Shown here: positions 1 to 12,400 of the stretch, one piece after another
Layout: the number at the start of each line of letters is the position of its first letter
How positions within the stretch are numbered: position 1 is the first letter of the stretch
Assembly (NCBI GenBank): GCA_014773175.1
Contig: VXCM01003291.1
Span: 1-64,000 of the forward strand
Direction: 5' to 3'
Source of the DNA: Lucifuga dentata
Lineage: Eukaryota > Chordata > Actinopteri > Ophidiiformes > Bythitidae
Length of the DNA: 64,000 bases
Notes under the pieces: model-generated
What the model was told of the DNA's origin: nothing
Seen by the model: only the letters and a program-made list of their open reading frames with translations
The model's database searches: none
Program-made: the position numbers and the translations under genes

Positions 1-439
1 ACAGCAGCAAATATGTGGACTGCACAAGTTTCTTTGGTATGACATGCTCAAGTAAAAGTACTGTTAATTTGACAAACTTTTACTCAAGTAAAAGTAAAAG
101 TACTTGTGTAAAAATGTACTAAAGTAAAAGTAAAAAGTATTTTGTTTCAAATGTACTCTGAGTAAAAAGTACTGAGTTACATTTTATACGTTACCAAAAA
201 ATCCAAAAAAATAAATTTTAAACAATTTCAATGAAAAATATAGACGCAAGCTTCAATAAACGGGGTCCAAGCACGTACGATGACTCGACGAATGATTCAG
301 TTTTAGCAGAAGTCGAGTGCGCAGGTATCTACCAAGTTTGGTGACAATAGACCCAATCATTCATGAGATATCACAGTTTCTGTTGACTAATCTACGCTGA
401 ATCAAATTTGGCAGCCAATTGCAGCTAAATGGTAGTACT

Positions 440-3400
440 TTCTATAGCCTTAATGTAGTCTTACTATAATTACTATAGTTGTACTATGGCGTTTCTATAA
501 ACTTACTATAGTAAGATAGTAAGTGTATAGTAAGACTAAGTCTTACTATACACTAACTATAGTCTTACTATACACTTACTATAATCTTACTACACACTTA
601 CGATAGTCTTACTATACACTTGCTATAGTCTTTCTATAGTCTTATTATATACTTACTATACTGTAGTTCTTACTATAGTCCTATTTTAGTCTTACTATAC
701 ACTTATAGTCTTACTAGACACTTAATATAGTCTTACTATACACTTACTATAGGCTTACTATACACTTATATTAGTCTTACTATACAATTACTATAGTCTT
801 TTTTATACACTTACTATAGTCTTACTATACATTTAATAAAGTCTTTCTATACACTTAATATAGTCTTACTGTACACTTAATATAGTCTTTTAATACACTT
901 ACTATAGCCTTACTATACACTTGCTATAGTCTAAGTACACACTTACTAGTCTTTTTATGCACTTACTATTGTCTTATGATACACTTAGTATATTCTAACT
1001 ATACACTTTTTATAGTCTTGCTATACACTTACTATAGTCTTGCTATGCACTTACTATAGTCGTACTTTAGTCTTACTATACCTTATAGTCTTACTATACA
1101 CTTACTATAGTCTTACTAGACACTTACTATAGTGTTACTATACACTTACTATAGACTTACTATACGCTTATATTAGTCTTACTGTACAATTACTATATTG
1201 TTTTTATACACTTACTATAATCTTACTATACACTTCCTACACACTGAGTATAGTCTTACAATACACTTACTATAGTTCTTACTATAGTCTTATTATAGTC
1301 TTACTAGACACTGACTATAGTCTTACTATACACTTAACATAGTCTTAGTATACATTTTCTATAGCCTTACTATACACTTGCTATAGTCTTAGTATACACT
1401 TTCTATAGTCTTACTATACACTTGCTATAGTCTTAGTATACATTTACTATAATCTTACTGTACACTTACTATAGTCTTACTATAGTCTTATTAACATCTT
1501 ACTATACACTTATAGTCTTACTATACGCTTACTATAGACTTACTATACACTTATATTAGTCTTACTATACAATTACTATCGTCTTTTTTATATACTTACT
1601 ATAGTCTTACTATACACTTACTATAGTCTTGTAATACACTTACTATAGCCTTACTATACACTTACTATAGTCTAAGTACACACTTACTAGTCTTTTTATA
1701 CACTTACAATCGTCTTATGATGCACTTAGTATAGTCTTAGTGTACACTTACTAAACTCTTAGTACAGACTTACTATAGCCTTACTATACACTTTTTATAG
1801 TCTTGCTATACACTTACTATAGTCCTGCTATACACTTACTATAGTCNCTTTTTATAGTCTTGCTATACACTTACTATAGTCCTGCTATACACTTACTATA
1901 GTCGTACTATACAATTACTATAGTCTTACTACAAACTTACTATAGTCTCACTATACACTTACTATAGTCTTTCTATACATTTAGTATAGTCTTACTATAC
2001 ACTTACTATACTCTTACTATATTCTTATTATAGTCTTACTATACACTTATAAGAGTCTTACGAGACACTTAATATAGTCTTACTATACACTTACTATAGA
2101 CTTACTATACACTTATATTACTCCTACTATGCAATTACTATAGTCTTTTTTATATACTTACTATAGTCTTACTATACGCTTACTATAGTCTTTTAATACA
2201 CGTACTATAGCCTTACTACACACTTACTAGTCTTACTACACACTTACTATAGCCGCTATACACTTAGTATAGTCGTACTGTAGTCTTACTATACTTACTG
2301 TTGTCTTAGTACAGTCTTATTATATACTTACTATAGTCTTATTATAGTCTTATTATATACTCACTATAGTCTTACTATAGACTTATTATACACTTATATT
2401 AGTCTTACTATACAATTACTATAGTAGTGTTTTTATACACCTACTATAGTCTTACGATACACTTCCTATATAGTTAATATAGTCTTACTTTACACTTAAT
2501 ATAGTCTTTTTATGCACTTACGATAGCCTTACTATGCAATTACTATATGATATTACTATACAATTACTATAGTCTTTTTATACACCTACTATAGTCTTAC
2601 TATATATTTACTATAGACTTATTATACACTTATATTAGTCTTACTATACAATTACTATAGTAGTGTTTTTATACACCTACTATAGTCTTACGATACACTT
2701 CCTATATAGTTAATATAGTCTTACTTTACACTTAATATAGTCTTTTTATGCACTTACGATAGCCTTACTATGCAATTACTATATGATATTACTATACAAT
2801 TACTATAGTCTTTTTATACACCTACTATAGTCTTACTATATATTTACTATAGACTTATTATACACTTATATTAGTCTTACTATACAATTACTATAGTCTT
2901 TTTATACACTTACTAAACTATTACTATACACATATTTGTCTTACTATACACTTACTATAGTCTTTTTATACACTTACGATAGCCTCCTATACACTTAGTA
3001 TAGTATTATTATACAATTAATATAGTCTTACTATACGCTTACTATAGTCTTAATACACACTACAGTATTTTATATACTTACTATAGTCTTACTATACACT
3101 TACTATAGGCTTACTTTAGTCCTTCTATACACTTACTATAGTTCTTACTATAGTCTTATTATAGTCTTACTAGACACTTACTATAGTCTTACTATACACT
3201 TACTGTAGTCTTACTATACACTTATTATAATCTTATGATACACTTAGTATACTTTTACTATACACTTACTAAAGTCTTACTACATATTTACTATAGTCTT
3301 GCAACACACTTACTATAGTCTTACTATACAATTACTATAGTGTTTTTATACACCTACTATAGTCTTACTATACACTTCCTACACACAGTATAATCTTACT

Positions 3401-3992
3401 TTACACTTACTGTAGTCTTTGTATACACTTACGATACTATTACTATGCACATATTTGTCTTACTATACACTTACTATAGGCTTACTATACACTTATATTA
3501 GTCTTACTATACAATTACTAGTCTTTTTTATACACTTACTATAGTTTTACTATACATTTATTATAATCTTTCTATACACTTAGTATAGTCTTACTATACG
3601 CTTACTATAGTCTTACTATACACTTACTATTGTCTTTTTACACACTAACTGCAGCCTTACTATAGATTTACTAGTCTTACTATACACTTACTATAGTCTT
3701 AGTATATATTTACTATAATATTGCTGTACACTTACTATAGTCTTACTATAAATTACTACAGTCTTACTATACACTTACAATCTACACACTTACTATAGTC
3801 TTTTTATATACTTACTACAGTCTTGCTATAGTCTTACTATACACTTACTATGGTCATATTATACTGTACACTTACTATAGTCTCACTATACACTTACTAT
3901 AGTTCTTACTATAGTCTTATAAAAGTCTTACTAGACACAATAGTCTTACAATAGTCTTTTTTTAATACACTTACTGTAGTCTTACTATACAT
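440..3992. repeat. AT-rich satellite/minisatellite array, about 22-bp unit
   Basis: About 3.5 kb of imperfect tandem repeats built on a 22-bp unit close to ACTATAGTCTTACTATACAC plus TT. Each unit contains the palindrome ACTATAGT. Units vary by point changes and small indels, and half-units (ACTATAGTCTT) also occur. There is no coding potential. A single-N assembly duplication lies inside (1791-1902), so the true copy number is uncertain. Confidence 0.95.
2375..2846. repeat. 236-bp higher-order tandem duplication inside the satellite
   Basis: The block beginning CTATAGACTTATTATACACT at 2375 recurs at 2611 and starts again at 2847, a constant spacing of 236 bp. The first two copies look identical by eye, including rare variants such as TAGTAGTG and TATGATATTAC. 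The third copy diverges after about 50 bp. This points to recent unequal exchange of a multi-unit block. Confidence 0.85.
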
Positions 3993-4067
3993 TAACCATC
4001 TAACTAACCATTAACCATCTGACTAACCATCTTGATGTTTAAATGTAATTCGTTACTTACACCCCTG

Positions 4068-4469
4068 ATGACGTGTCACTGGACTGAAGAGGACGGTTTG
4101 GAGAGGAAATCTGCAGCATTGGCCTGAGCACGATGACCACTTGGAGCAGGTCCTCCTCCTTCATTATACCAGAAAGTTTTGCCCAAAGCTAGATTTTGAT
4201 TAAATGTACACTAGATCTACAGTAGGGTGCACATGTATGCAGTCTTTGATTGGGTTGGCTAAATGCCTTCATACTAAACTGCAACTGGGAAGGAAGAAAA
4301 AGGAAAAAAGTGATTTTTGGTTTTCTTGCCTTGTAAACTGCTCTGTGGTCTTAAATTATAGGCCTTTATTTCATTGTTCTGTTGTTTTACAGTTTACCCT
4401 TCAATAAAAAATGTGTATATAAAAGTCATTTGATTGACATTTCTTTTCTGTTGTCTTTATATTTGGCAT
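4068..4469. other. Intergenic, no gene seen
   Basis: Unique-looking AT-rich sequence after the hAT-like terminus. A 67-codon open frame at 4204-4407 has no recognisable domain and is best taken as chance. Confidence 0.5.
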
Positions 4470-4598
4470 TGGAAAATAATGGAAAGTCATCAAGTTACAT
4501 GACTTTAATATTACTGTAGTTGGATTATGTTACTGATTACATTTTTTAAAAGGTAATTCGTACTGGATTACATTTTTAAATTAACTTTCCGAACCCTG
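4470..4598. mobile_element. hAT-type terminal fragment
   Basis: Repeated GATTACATTTTT words followed by AACTTTCCGAACCCTG look like the right terminus of the fish hAT families that begin CAGGGTTCGGAAAGT. The partner end was not located, so this may be a truncated copy. Confidence 0.45.
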
Positions 4599-6394
4599 GT
4601 TACTGGATCCGCATGCTGATTGATTTAAAGTAATGCCTGTAACAATATTCCTGTAAATGTTCATTTATAAAGAGATGAACTGCTATTTATGATGTGGACT
4701 TCACTCCAGAGTATTCCAAAAAGTTGGCAGCACTGGTGATGTCATACTCGGTAAATCGGGGTAGATAATTTTGTCTGAGTTTCCCAGTCGGAGCTTCAAC
4801 TTCAAATGCCGTTTCAACACATTTTTCCAAGTAGGAGGTCATAAAAATCGAGTTCTGAGGTCTGTCAAACGCAGCATATGTACCCCGACTTCACAAGTAT
4901 GATGTCACTCAACATGGCAGGAATCTGTGGAAGCAAGCTTTATGAGTGGAAATGATCAGCTAACAGGTGAATAAAGTATTTTTTCTTGCGTGACACTGAA
5001 ATAAAAAGGTCAAAATATATCAAGTTCTATAGTGTATAATAACTGTTTGCCATTGATATGCAAGTGTAATTTCATATTACTTATCTGCACAAAGTTTAAT
5101 ACCCACTGTGATTAATATAACACAATCCAACCAAACTGTCCTGTAGTCTAACTTTACTTTAGTTAGAATTTATTACTAAGTTTATTTAATCTTACAGTAT
5201 TTATNGTCCTGTAGTCTAACTTTACTTTAGTTAGAATTTATTACTAAGTTTATTTAATCTTACAGTATTTATTGGTGTTCAGCACCAATAAATGATTTTT
5301 TTGTTTACATTTAGCTGGAACTGTTTGAGGTCGGAAGCCGGAACTTCTGACTGGGAAAAATCCGACTTCCAAGGTAGCTCGAATGCAGCATAAGTCAGAG
5401 CTCCGATTTGGAAACCAAAGCCATCTACGCCAAATCCATCTTTAGTGAGCTCAAAGCTAATGCTAAAACTAGGAGACGCTACATTTCTGCATATAGATTA
5501 GTCGACTTTTCACAATGAAAGCCCTCAGCTTGATGGACCGGCATATTCTGTGTATTCAAGAGTCATCACGACCAGTATGTTAGCTTTAGCGTAAGCTAAA
5601 TCATGGTTTTGGTAAACTACAGGCCTTTTTTTTTGTAATCTACTTTATTTCTTTGATTTAAAAAAAAAAAACTGTTCAGTGGAAGTACTGAGGCTGCTGA
5701 ATTAAACAAGCTGTTACTGCTGAGATTTTAATCTGACGCTTCTCTCCAGTTTGTCTTCATGAAGACAAGCTTTTGGTTTGCTCTATGAGATGATCTCCAC
5801 CAGTGAAATGACTATAAACAGAAAGCTAACATTTTACAATTTCAGCATTCATGATTGAAATGTTTAACAGGTGTAATTTAGTTCATAGAAGAAAAAATGG
5901 TTTAACGTTATGTGAACTTAGTTTCTGTGTTACGTGAAAATTCTGTGAAACTCTTTCAAGAGAACCCCTGATTCAAACATTTCTAGGTTTCAGGACGGTA
6001 AACCTTCCTCTATAATTTTTCTCTGATCACAAATTTGAAATGTCGACACTGATCATAAGCTATAAAAATCTTTACACACGCACACACACACACGCACACA
6101 CATCTTCCACCTGCTGACTGAAGCACATTCTAGTCAGCCAGTACGTTCACATGCACACTATACTCAGATCCGTACTGTGATTAAGGCAAAATGTGGGTAA
6201 ACCATACACATGGACACAGTGGCGTAACGACTCAGTGCTGGGCCCCAATGTATGATGGTCAAAACGGGCCCGCCCATCACATGCCCATCGTGCCGCCACT
6301 CTCATTCCACACGCTGATTAAAGCACAGATTAGCCAACAGCGGCCCTGTGCGCTCCTCTCCTCACCAGCAGCTCAATCTCATTACATCACAAAT
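4599..6394. other. Intergenic repeat-derived sequence, no gene
   Basis: No exon-like signal is seen. Two segments of opposite orientation (about 4775-4800, TTTCCCAGTCGGAGCTTC, and about 5325-5375, GGAACTTCTGACTGGGAAA) suggest a degenerate DNA transposon of about 600 bp. Inside it lies a single-N duplication: 5138-5204 is repeated exactly at 5206-5272. A short CA tract lies at 6076-6100. Confidence 0.4.
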
Positions 6395-7270
6395 CAGACA
6401 TAACATAACGTTACGTTATGTTAACGTAACATAATGTAATGTAACATTACAAGTAACATAATGTAACATTACAACCTAACATTAGGTAATGTAACATTAC
6501 AACGTAACATAACATTACAATGTAACGTAACGTAACATTACAACCTAATGTAAGGTAATATTACAACCTAACATAACGTAAAGTAACATTACAACTTAAT
6601 GTAACACAACATAATGTAACGTAACATTACAACGTAACAATGTAATGTAACATTACAACATAACATAATGTAACATTACAACCTAACATTAGGTAGTGTA
6701 ACATTACAATGTAACATAACATTACAATGTAACATAACGTAACGTAACATTACAACCTAACATAAGGTAATATTACAACCTAACATAACGTAACGTAACA
6801 TTACAACTTAATGTAACATAACATAATGTAATGTAACATTACAACATAACAATGTAATGTAATGTTACAACGTAACATAATGTAACATAATGTAACATAA
6901 CATTACAATGTAACATAACGTAATGTCAACATTATGTAACATAACATAGCATAACATTACAATGTAACATTAAATGTAACATTACAACGTAACATAATGT
7001 AATGTCAACATAACGTAATGTAACATTACAACGTGACAATGTAATGTCAACATTACATAACATAACATTACAACGTAACATAACGTAACATTACTATGTA
7101 ACATAATGTAACATTACAACATAACACAATGTAATATAACATAACATTACAATGTAACATAACGTAACATTACAACGTAACATAACGTAATGTCAACATT
7201 ACGTAACATAACGTAACATTACAATGTAGCATAGCGTAACGTAACATCACAATGTAACATAATGTAATGT
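6395..7270. repeat. TAACG/TAACA pentamer-based tandem array
   Basis: About 875 bp composed almost only of GTAACATAACGTAACATTAC-like words. Because TAACGTTA is self-complementary, both strands look similar and local foldbacks are frequent, for example around 6405-6430. There is no coding capacity. The 85-codon minus frame over it is a by-product. Confidence 0.9.
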
Positions 7271-7494
7271 CAGCAGCAAATGAAAGAAGTGAAAGCACAC
7301 AGCTTTGAAACGACCAGCAACAGCCAAATGCACTGTTAAGCCTAAATGAAATGATTACTAGGAAAACAGACCGCTGTACTATACTTGACAAAATGTGGTG
7401 TTGGAGCACCGTAACAGATGAAAACATAATTGGTGACAGCGCACCTTGACCTTGCGGCTACTTTCTCAGGAAAATGTCCTCTGTTAGTGGATAC

Positions 7495-7800
7495 TCATGC
7501 AGAGACGCAATGCGGATGGCGGCAGTCGTGCTCTTGCACCTCGTTTTCACCATCTCCAGTGGTGTTGGATGGCGCACTGGTGCTAGCATTAGCATTAGCA
7601 GGTATCTGCTCCTGCTCAGTGGAACTGCTTACTATCTCGTCTTTCTTTTTAAAGAAACTGTCTATTTTTGGAAGCTTTGCTTTTACTTTCTCAGCTGCTT
7701 CTTTCAATTTTCACTTCTGAAAGCCATTTTTGTGTTTGTACTCTGTTGCTCGTTCACTTAATTGCTGTCTTAAGTCTTCTCTGTGGATTTTGCTACGCAG
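7495..7800 (-). pseudogene. Degenerate N-terminal fragment of a hAT-like transposase
   Basis: The minus frame at 7495-7707 encodes a Lys-rich stretch with the motif KIDSFFKKKD followed by a Ser/Thr/Asn-rich linker. This resembles the N-terminal region of fish hAT/ZMYM-type transposon proteins. An ATG about 60 bp upstream is followed by an in-frame stop, so the fragment looks frameshifted. The assignment rests on pattern only; no catalytic region is present. Confidence 0.3.
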
Positions 7801-8619
7801 TAGTACCCATGTCACAGAATTCCGCGTGGGAATACTTTGCACATTCTAGAACATCAAATCGGCCATTAATCTTTATTAAAACTTAATTTAGAAATGTAAC
7901 ATAGAGGTATGAGTCAATATGCTTGTATTACGTAAAACTGTTTTATGTTATTGTATTGTTATTTATTTGGTGAATGAATGACGTCAAGTATGTGGCACCA
8001 TGGAGCAGATGACTTGGCTCATTGAGTTCTATAAATACTGCTTAGCAGTAAAAAGTTGCTGTGTGTGTACTGTAGGTTCAGTGCTCGAGATGCTTGAGAT
8101 CTTATGATATGGTAGTGGTGAGATAAAGGTGCAGCTGCATTACCTGCACATATATGGTAGTTTTGCCGCTGCATGGACAGTTATTATATTTCTATCATTT
8201 GCTGAATATATCTGACACATTGTGTAATCAGATTATGAGGAGAATCCGCCAGGTGAGGAGATGCAGAAACGCAGGTGAGTAACTGATTATAATCTTTACA
8301 TGCTTGAATAATTTGATTTACAATCACATAATCAAGGTCTGTTACTTGAAGTAAACTTATGTTGATTCAAGTCAACTTCAAAACACATTACTGTGTTTAC
8401 ATGACGTTTGCAAAAAATCTTTTTTTTTTTTTTTTTTTTNTTTTTTTTTTTTTTTTTTTTGCCTTAACATGAGTATTATCGGCGTTTTATTGTGCATGTA
8501 AACGTACCAAGTGTCTGTTATAAGTAGTACTGCTTATAAGTTAGAAGTAGACTGAGCTTGTTTGCGTGGATCAGCAGGCTGCAACTCAGTTCTATAGAGC
8601 TTCACTATCTGGGTGACAT

Positions 8620-8671
<52 letters not shown>

Positions 8672-9312
8672 CACTATTTCTGGTCTTCAAAGGAACAAAA
8701 CCCAACACCTCAGTTACGTTACAGCTTTGTGTTATTTCTTCTGCTGCTGCTTCCTGACCTCTGCATGCTTACTTAAGCGCTCTGACCTCATAGGTCAAAG
8801 ATCAGTTCTACTGTTTGTGTTGTCTATTACAATGTCTCTGTGGTAACCAGGTCTTGGCAGGAGTCGGAGGTTGGCTGTTGACAGCCACAATTAGTATTTC
8901 TCCTCTTGACAGAAGTCTCCGCCCACTAGTGGGAAACCTGTGCAAGTGCAGTTTTTGTTTTTTTTTCTTCCTGATTGGCATCAGTGTCAGGTTCCTGTTT
9001 TCTGATTGGCCAGCCAGCAGGGCACCTCTCCACACCTAAAATAAATAAATAAAATAATTCAACTTGTCAATCAGCTATGAAGAATCCCTGGTCATTTATG
9101 ACTGACAGGCTTACTTGAAATAAAAGAACCATATTTAACCAGACTTTTCAGTGATTTATGCAACAAAGCACCTTAAAAGATCTGAAGATAAAATGTCTTT
9201 TATCTTTACTAATGAATGAATCTATAGACTTCTTCTTAGTGAGGTCAGAATTTAGGAATTTCCAGGAAGGTGAATTAGTTTAGTTTAATTTGTTGGTGAA
9301 CATTACTACAAT
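7801..9312. other. Flank/possible 3' UTR of gramd2a with simple repeats
   Basis: No further exon could be supported. The stretch contains a poly-T tract interrupted by a single N (about 8420-8460) and a CA microsatellite. On the minus strand an AATAAA hexamer (TTTATT at 8486-8491) lies about 0.8 kb past the gramd2a stop and could be its poly(A) signal. A 75-codon minus frame at 8808-9035 lacks homology that I recognise. Confidence 0.35.
8622..8668. repeat. (CA)n microsatellite
   Basis: An uninterrupted CA dinucleotide tract of about 23 units. Confidence 0.95.
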
Positions 9313-9469
9313 TTAACATGTGGACACTGAGTTGTGTGTGTGTGTGTGTATATATATATGTATATACCTCTGTATCAGCATCGGCTGGCTGCTGAGGAAG
9401 CTGAGCTGCTGCTCCAAACGACAAACTCTGAAAGCCAGATAGCAAGAAGAGAGAACTAACAGAAAGACA
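9313..9469 (-). CDS. gramd2a: gramd2a last recognised coding exon, end of membrane anchor
   Basis: Acceptor CTATCTCTCAG precedes 9469. The frame reads LVFLLVLSSCYLAFRVCRLE and then QQLSFLSSQPMLIQR, completing the anchor and the conserved RLEQQL. After 9368 the sequence is a TATA/CA microsatellite, read as YIHIYIHTHTHNSVSTC before a TAA at 9313-9315. A GTATAT donor lies exactly at 9366-9367, so splicing to a small terminal exon not found here is an alternative. The conserved portion is secure; the last 17 residues are not. Confidence 0.75.
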
Positions 9470-12400
9470 CTGAGAGATAGAGAGAGAGAGAGAGAGAATA
9501 AAATATTAATACAACCAAATCTTAAGCAACATAAGAATATTGTAGTAATCTACCATCTTTTGTTTGGTTTTATGCATTAGTACTGCACAGTGATAAATTT
9601 GGGGTCTCGCATAGAAAAATTAAAGAGGAGCTGCAGTTATTTATTTTTTGACATAATTTTATCCCATTTTATCCCCACAGGTTTCAGCTAAAGCCTTTTT
9701 CACTTTTGGAAATGTTGAGTTATTAGAATCATTTAAATGAACTGCTGAATTGACTGCAGCTCATGTAGAAAACACTGTGATAGGCTCAGAACTTATCAAT
9801 CAACCCTTGTATTTGTATTGTTACTGGATGAATGACACTAAACTAGTCGGTGCCTGATCATGCCAGTACTTTTTAATAGATTAGTCCAGCAGGGGGTGCT
9901 GTGCTACAGTAACTATCACAGCATGACCTGAAACATCAATGTTTTGTTTATTATGCATAATAATATAATATAATAACATAATAATATTTTATATATATAT
10001 ATTTATTTTATTTCTAGATTACGAAAGCAAAAGTGTAAAATCTGGAAATTGAGAATAAAAATATGGAACTAATAATAATAACAACCACATTTCCACAAAC
10101 TGCTTTCTGTTTCAAAAAATGCTTCAGTGTTCATTTATTTTTTCCTGAGTGGGCAATAAAACAATTTTCAAAAGTGGGGTGTGAAATCCGTTTTCCAATT
10201 CTTGTTTCAGAATCAGATATCCAACAAACAGAGCCAGTATTATATCAGACCATACCACCCATTTTGCATGTTTGAGCCTAATATATTCAATTTTCATACA
10301 TGTAAGGTTACTGNTACCACCCATTTTGCATGTTTGAGCCTAATATATTCAATTTTCATACATGTAAGGTTACTGACAACTGACGATTAATCGCAATTAA
10401 TCACATGAAAATGTGCGATTAAATAGTTAATTTTTTCTAACTGATTCACAGCCCTAGTTTGTTTCCCTTGTATTTTTTTGGATGTTTTTCTGGATATTTT
10501 CAGTGTTTTCTGTGTGCTGAGACTTACAGCAGGATGAAGAGTTTCAGCAGCTGATAGTCCATATGACCCAGTTCTGGTACTGGTTCTGTCAGCAGGATCT
10601 TCTCTGTTTCTAAACTGCTGTCTGCACACAGATGAATATGATATTTACCCAATAACATGATCAGGATTATAAGATCTAGCAATCATTCAGATTATGTTTG
10701 AAAACTATCACAAAGTGTAACAACAGGAACATTTTTGATTTTAAGAGATACCCAGTTGTGCGCCTCTTTCCAAAATGTTTGTGTACGAGCACAGAAGAAA
10801 AAAGCATAACAATCCATTTCAAACTTAAATTTCCTGTCTTGTGCTTTTCCTGGAAATGCAACTGCATTTATTCACACTTTTATGGAAAAGTGACTCAGGG
10901 TTCTTTCTGAATATGAGGCTGATGTGTTAAATTGCCACCCAATCTGAGAAGGGCTTTACTTTCCCAGTACTCCCAGTTACCTCCCAGTTGGTCTGACCAG
11001 AAGCTGACAGATTTGTGAGCACAAGTGAATGTTGATTGACAGGTGGACGGGCCTACCGGTGAGAGTGTGCGTGCTGAAGGGCACGTCGGTGGTGAGGCCG
11101 GAGGAGGAGTTTCCCAGCAGGTCGGGGAGGGAGGAGGAGACGGCAGGGAGTGACGGCTTCCTCCTCCACTTCAACACCTCTGGATACTCATCCTGAGGGA
11201 GACAAAGGCCACGTAAGGGGAGTAAATCATCATCTAGCATTTGAGTAGTAAAAAGCTGAGTAAAATAAAGTTATACAGATAAGATCAGATAAGATGAGAT
11301 GAGCTAAGTTCAGCTAAGCTAAGCTCAGCTAAGATAAAATAATACTTTATTATACCAGAAAGTAATTTGTCTGGGAAACACCTTGGACATTGTACATCAA
11401 ACACATAATTCACTATTACAAATTAGAAAATAGTAGATAAAAACGACAGCTACTCGGATAAAATAAATAGAGAATAAATGCTAATAAATACACTCATAAT
11501 AAGGGCAACAACTTGAAATCACATCTAATGTACATAACACATGTTCCCTTAACACATGATCACATTAAAGGTAAAGTTCTGACACGCATGTGTTTACTTT
11601 AACAAGTTGTAAAAGTTCCTGCAGCATTTGAAGGCAACGTGTGTTTCCTACTGTTAGCATGGTGCAGAGAAAATGTGAAAATTGATGGAGTAAATATTAA
11701 ATATTATATTGAATATTAATATTTAATTTATTTAATATTAAGTATTAGTAAATATTAAAGTAAATATTAGAGTTTTGGATCCAAAGTGGAGTGTTTTTTT
11801 TTTTTGGGTTTTTTTTGGCTTTTCTGAGAGATTTGCAGATATTTCTAGTTTTCATAGTTTTTGGAAGGGAAAAGAAAAAACTATCTGCTTTAGAGAAGCT
11901 GAAGTGACACAGGAAATTCACAAGTATTTTCACTGACAGAAGAATTGAAAAATATGTTTTTGTGTGGACTACTTAAAAAAATAAAATGAGACAATAAAGA
12001 TAAACCAAGTGAAAATAAAAATGTTATGCAGTGATCATCTGCACAATGTGTTTGTTTTCGTGTGGTTTGCAGAAAATCCAGACTTTCCAAATCATATTTA
12101 CTGCTTTTCTGTGTCAGTTTATGACTCATGATTATGTTATATTGGCCAGAACCTGAAGGCAGCACAGGGTAAGCTCCTTATCCAGGGGCCACCATGTCAC
12201 GTGGGGACACAGAGGGTCTTAACAGGGCCAAAACAACAGCTTAAGCCTGTTTTCACTGAGTCGCTGATTCATAACTAGTCCAGACCAAAGACTATTTTCA
12301 TCATCGCTGTACTGAGCATTCAATCAATGATCAACTGGTATGAACCTGTGACCTCTGACCCCAGATACTAAATACTTTACCCTTAAAAGACCAGAATGCA

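Larger units (their letters stand above)
1..4067. mobile_element. Possible hAT-like element containing a satellite array (left end outside window)
   Basis: Bases 50-180 are rich in AAGTAAAAGTACT-type words and end in GAGTTACATTTTATACGTTAC, which resembles the subterminal sequence of fish hAT (Tol2-like) elements. The right edge at about 4040-4067 reads TGTAATTCGTTACTTACACC and closes with CCCTG, like a hAT terminal inverted repeat on the opposite strand. The matching left terminus is not in the window, so the 8-bp target duplication cannot be checked. Nearly all the interior is the satellite array described separately. No transposase reading frame is visible. The two flanks could instead come from separate elements. 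Confidence 0.4.

Noticed and set aside
7170..7427. 85-codon minus frame
   Set aside because: Mostly a translation of the TAACG tandem array.
8808..9035. Possible last exon of gramd2a
   Set aside because: A frame of 75 codons with weak splice sites, but no residue pattern matching the GRAMD2A C-terminus and no phase-supported acceptor.
10253..10375. Tandem duplications of about 61 bp at many sites as a biological repeat-generating process
   Set aside because: All coincide exactly with single Ns and have assembler-like lengths, so assembly artefact is the simpler explanation.
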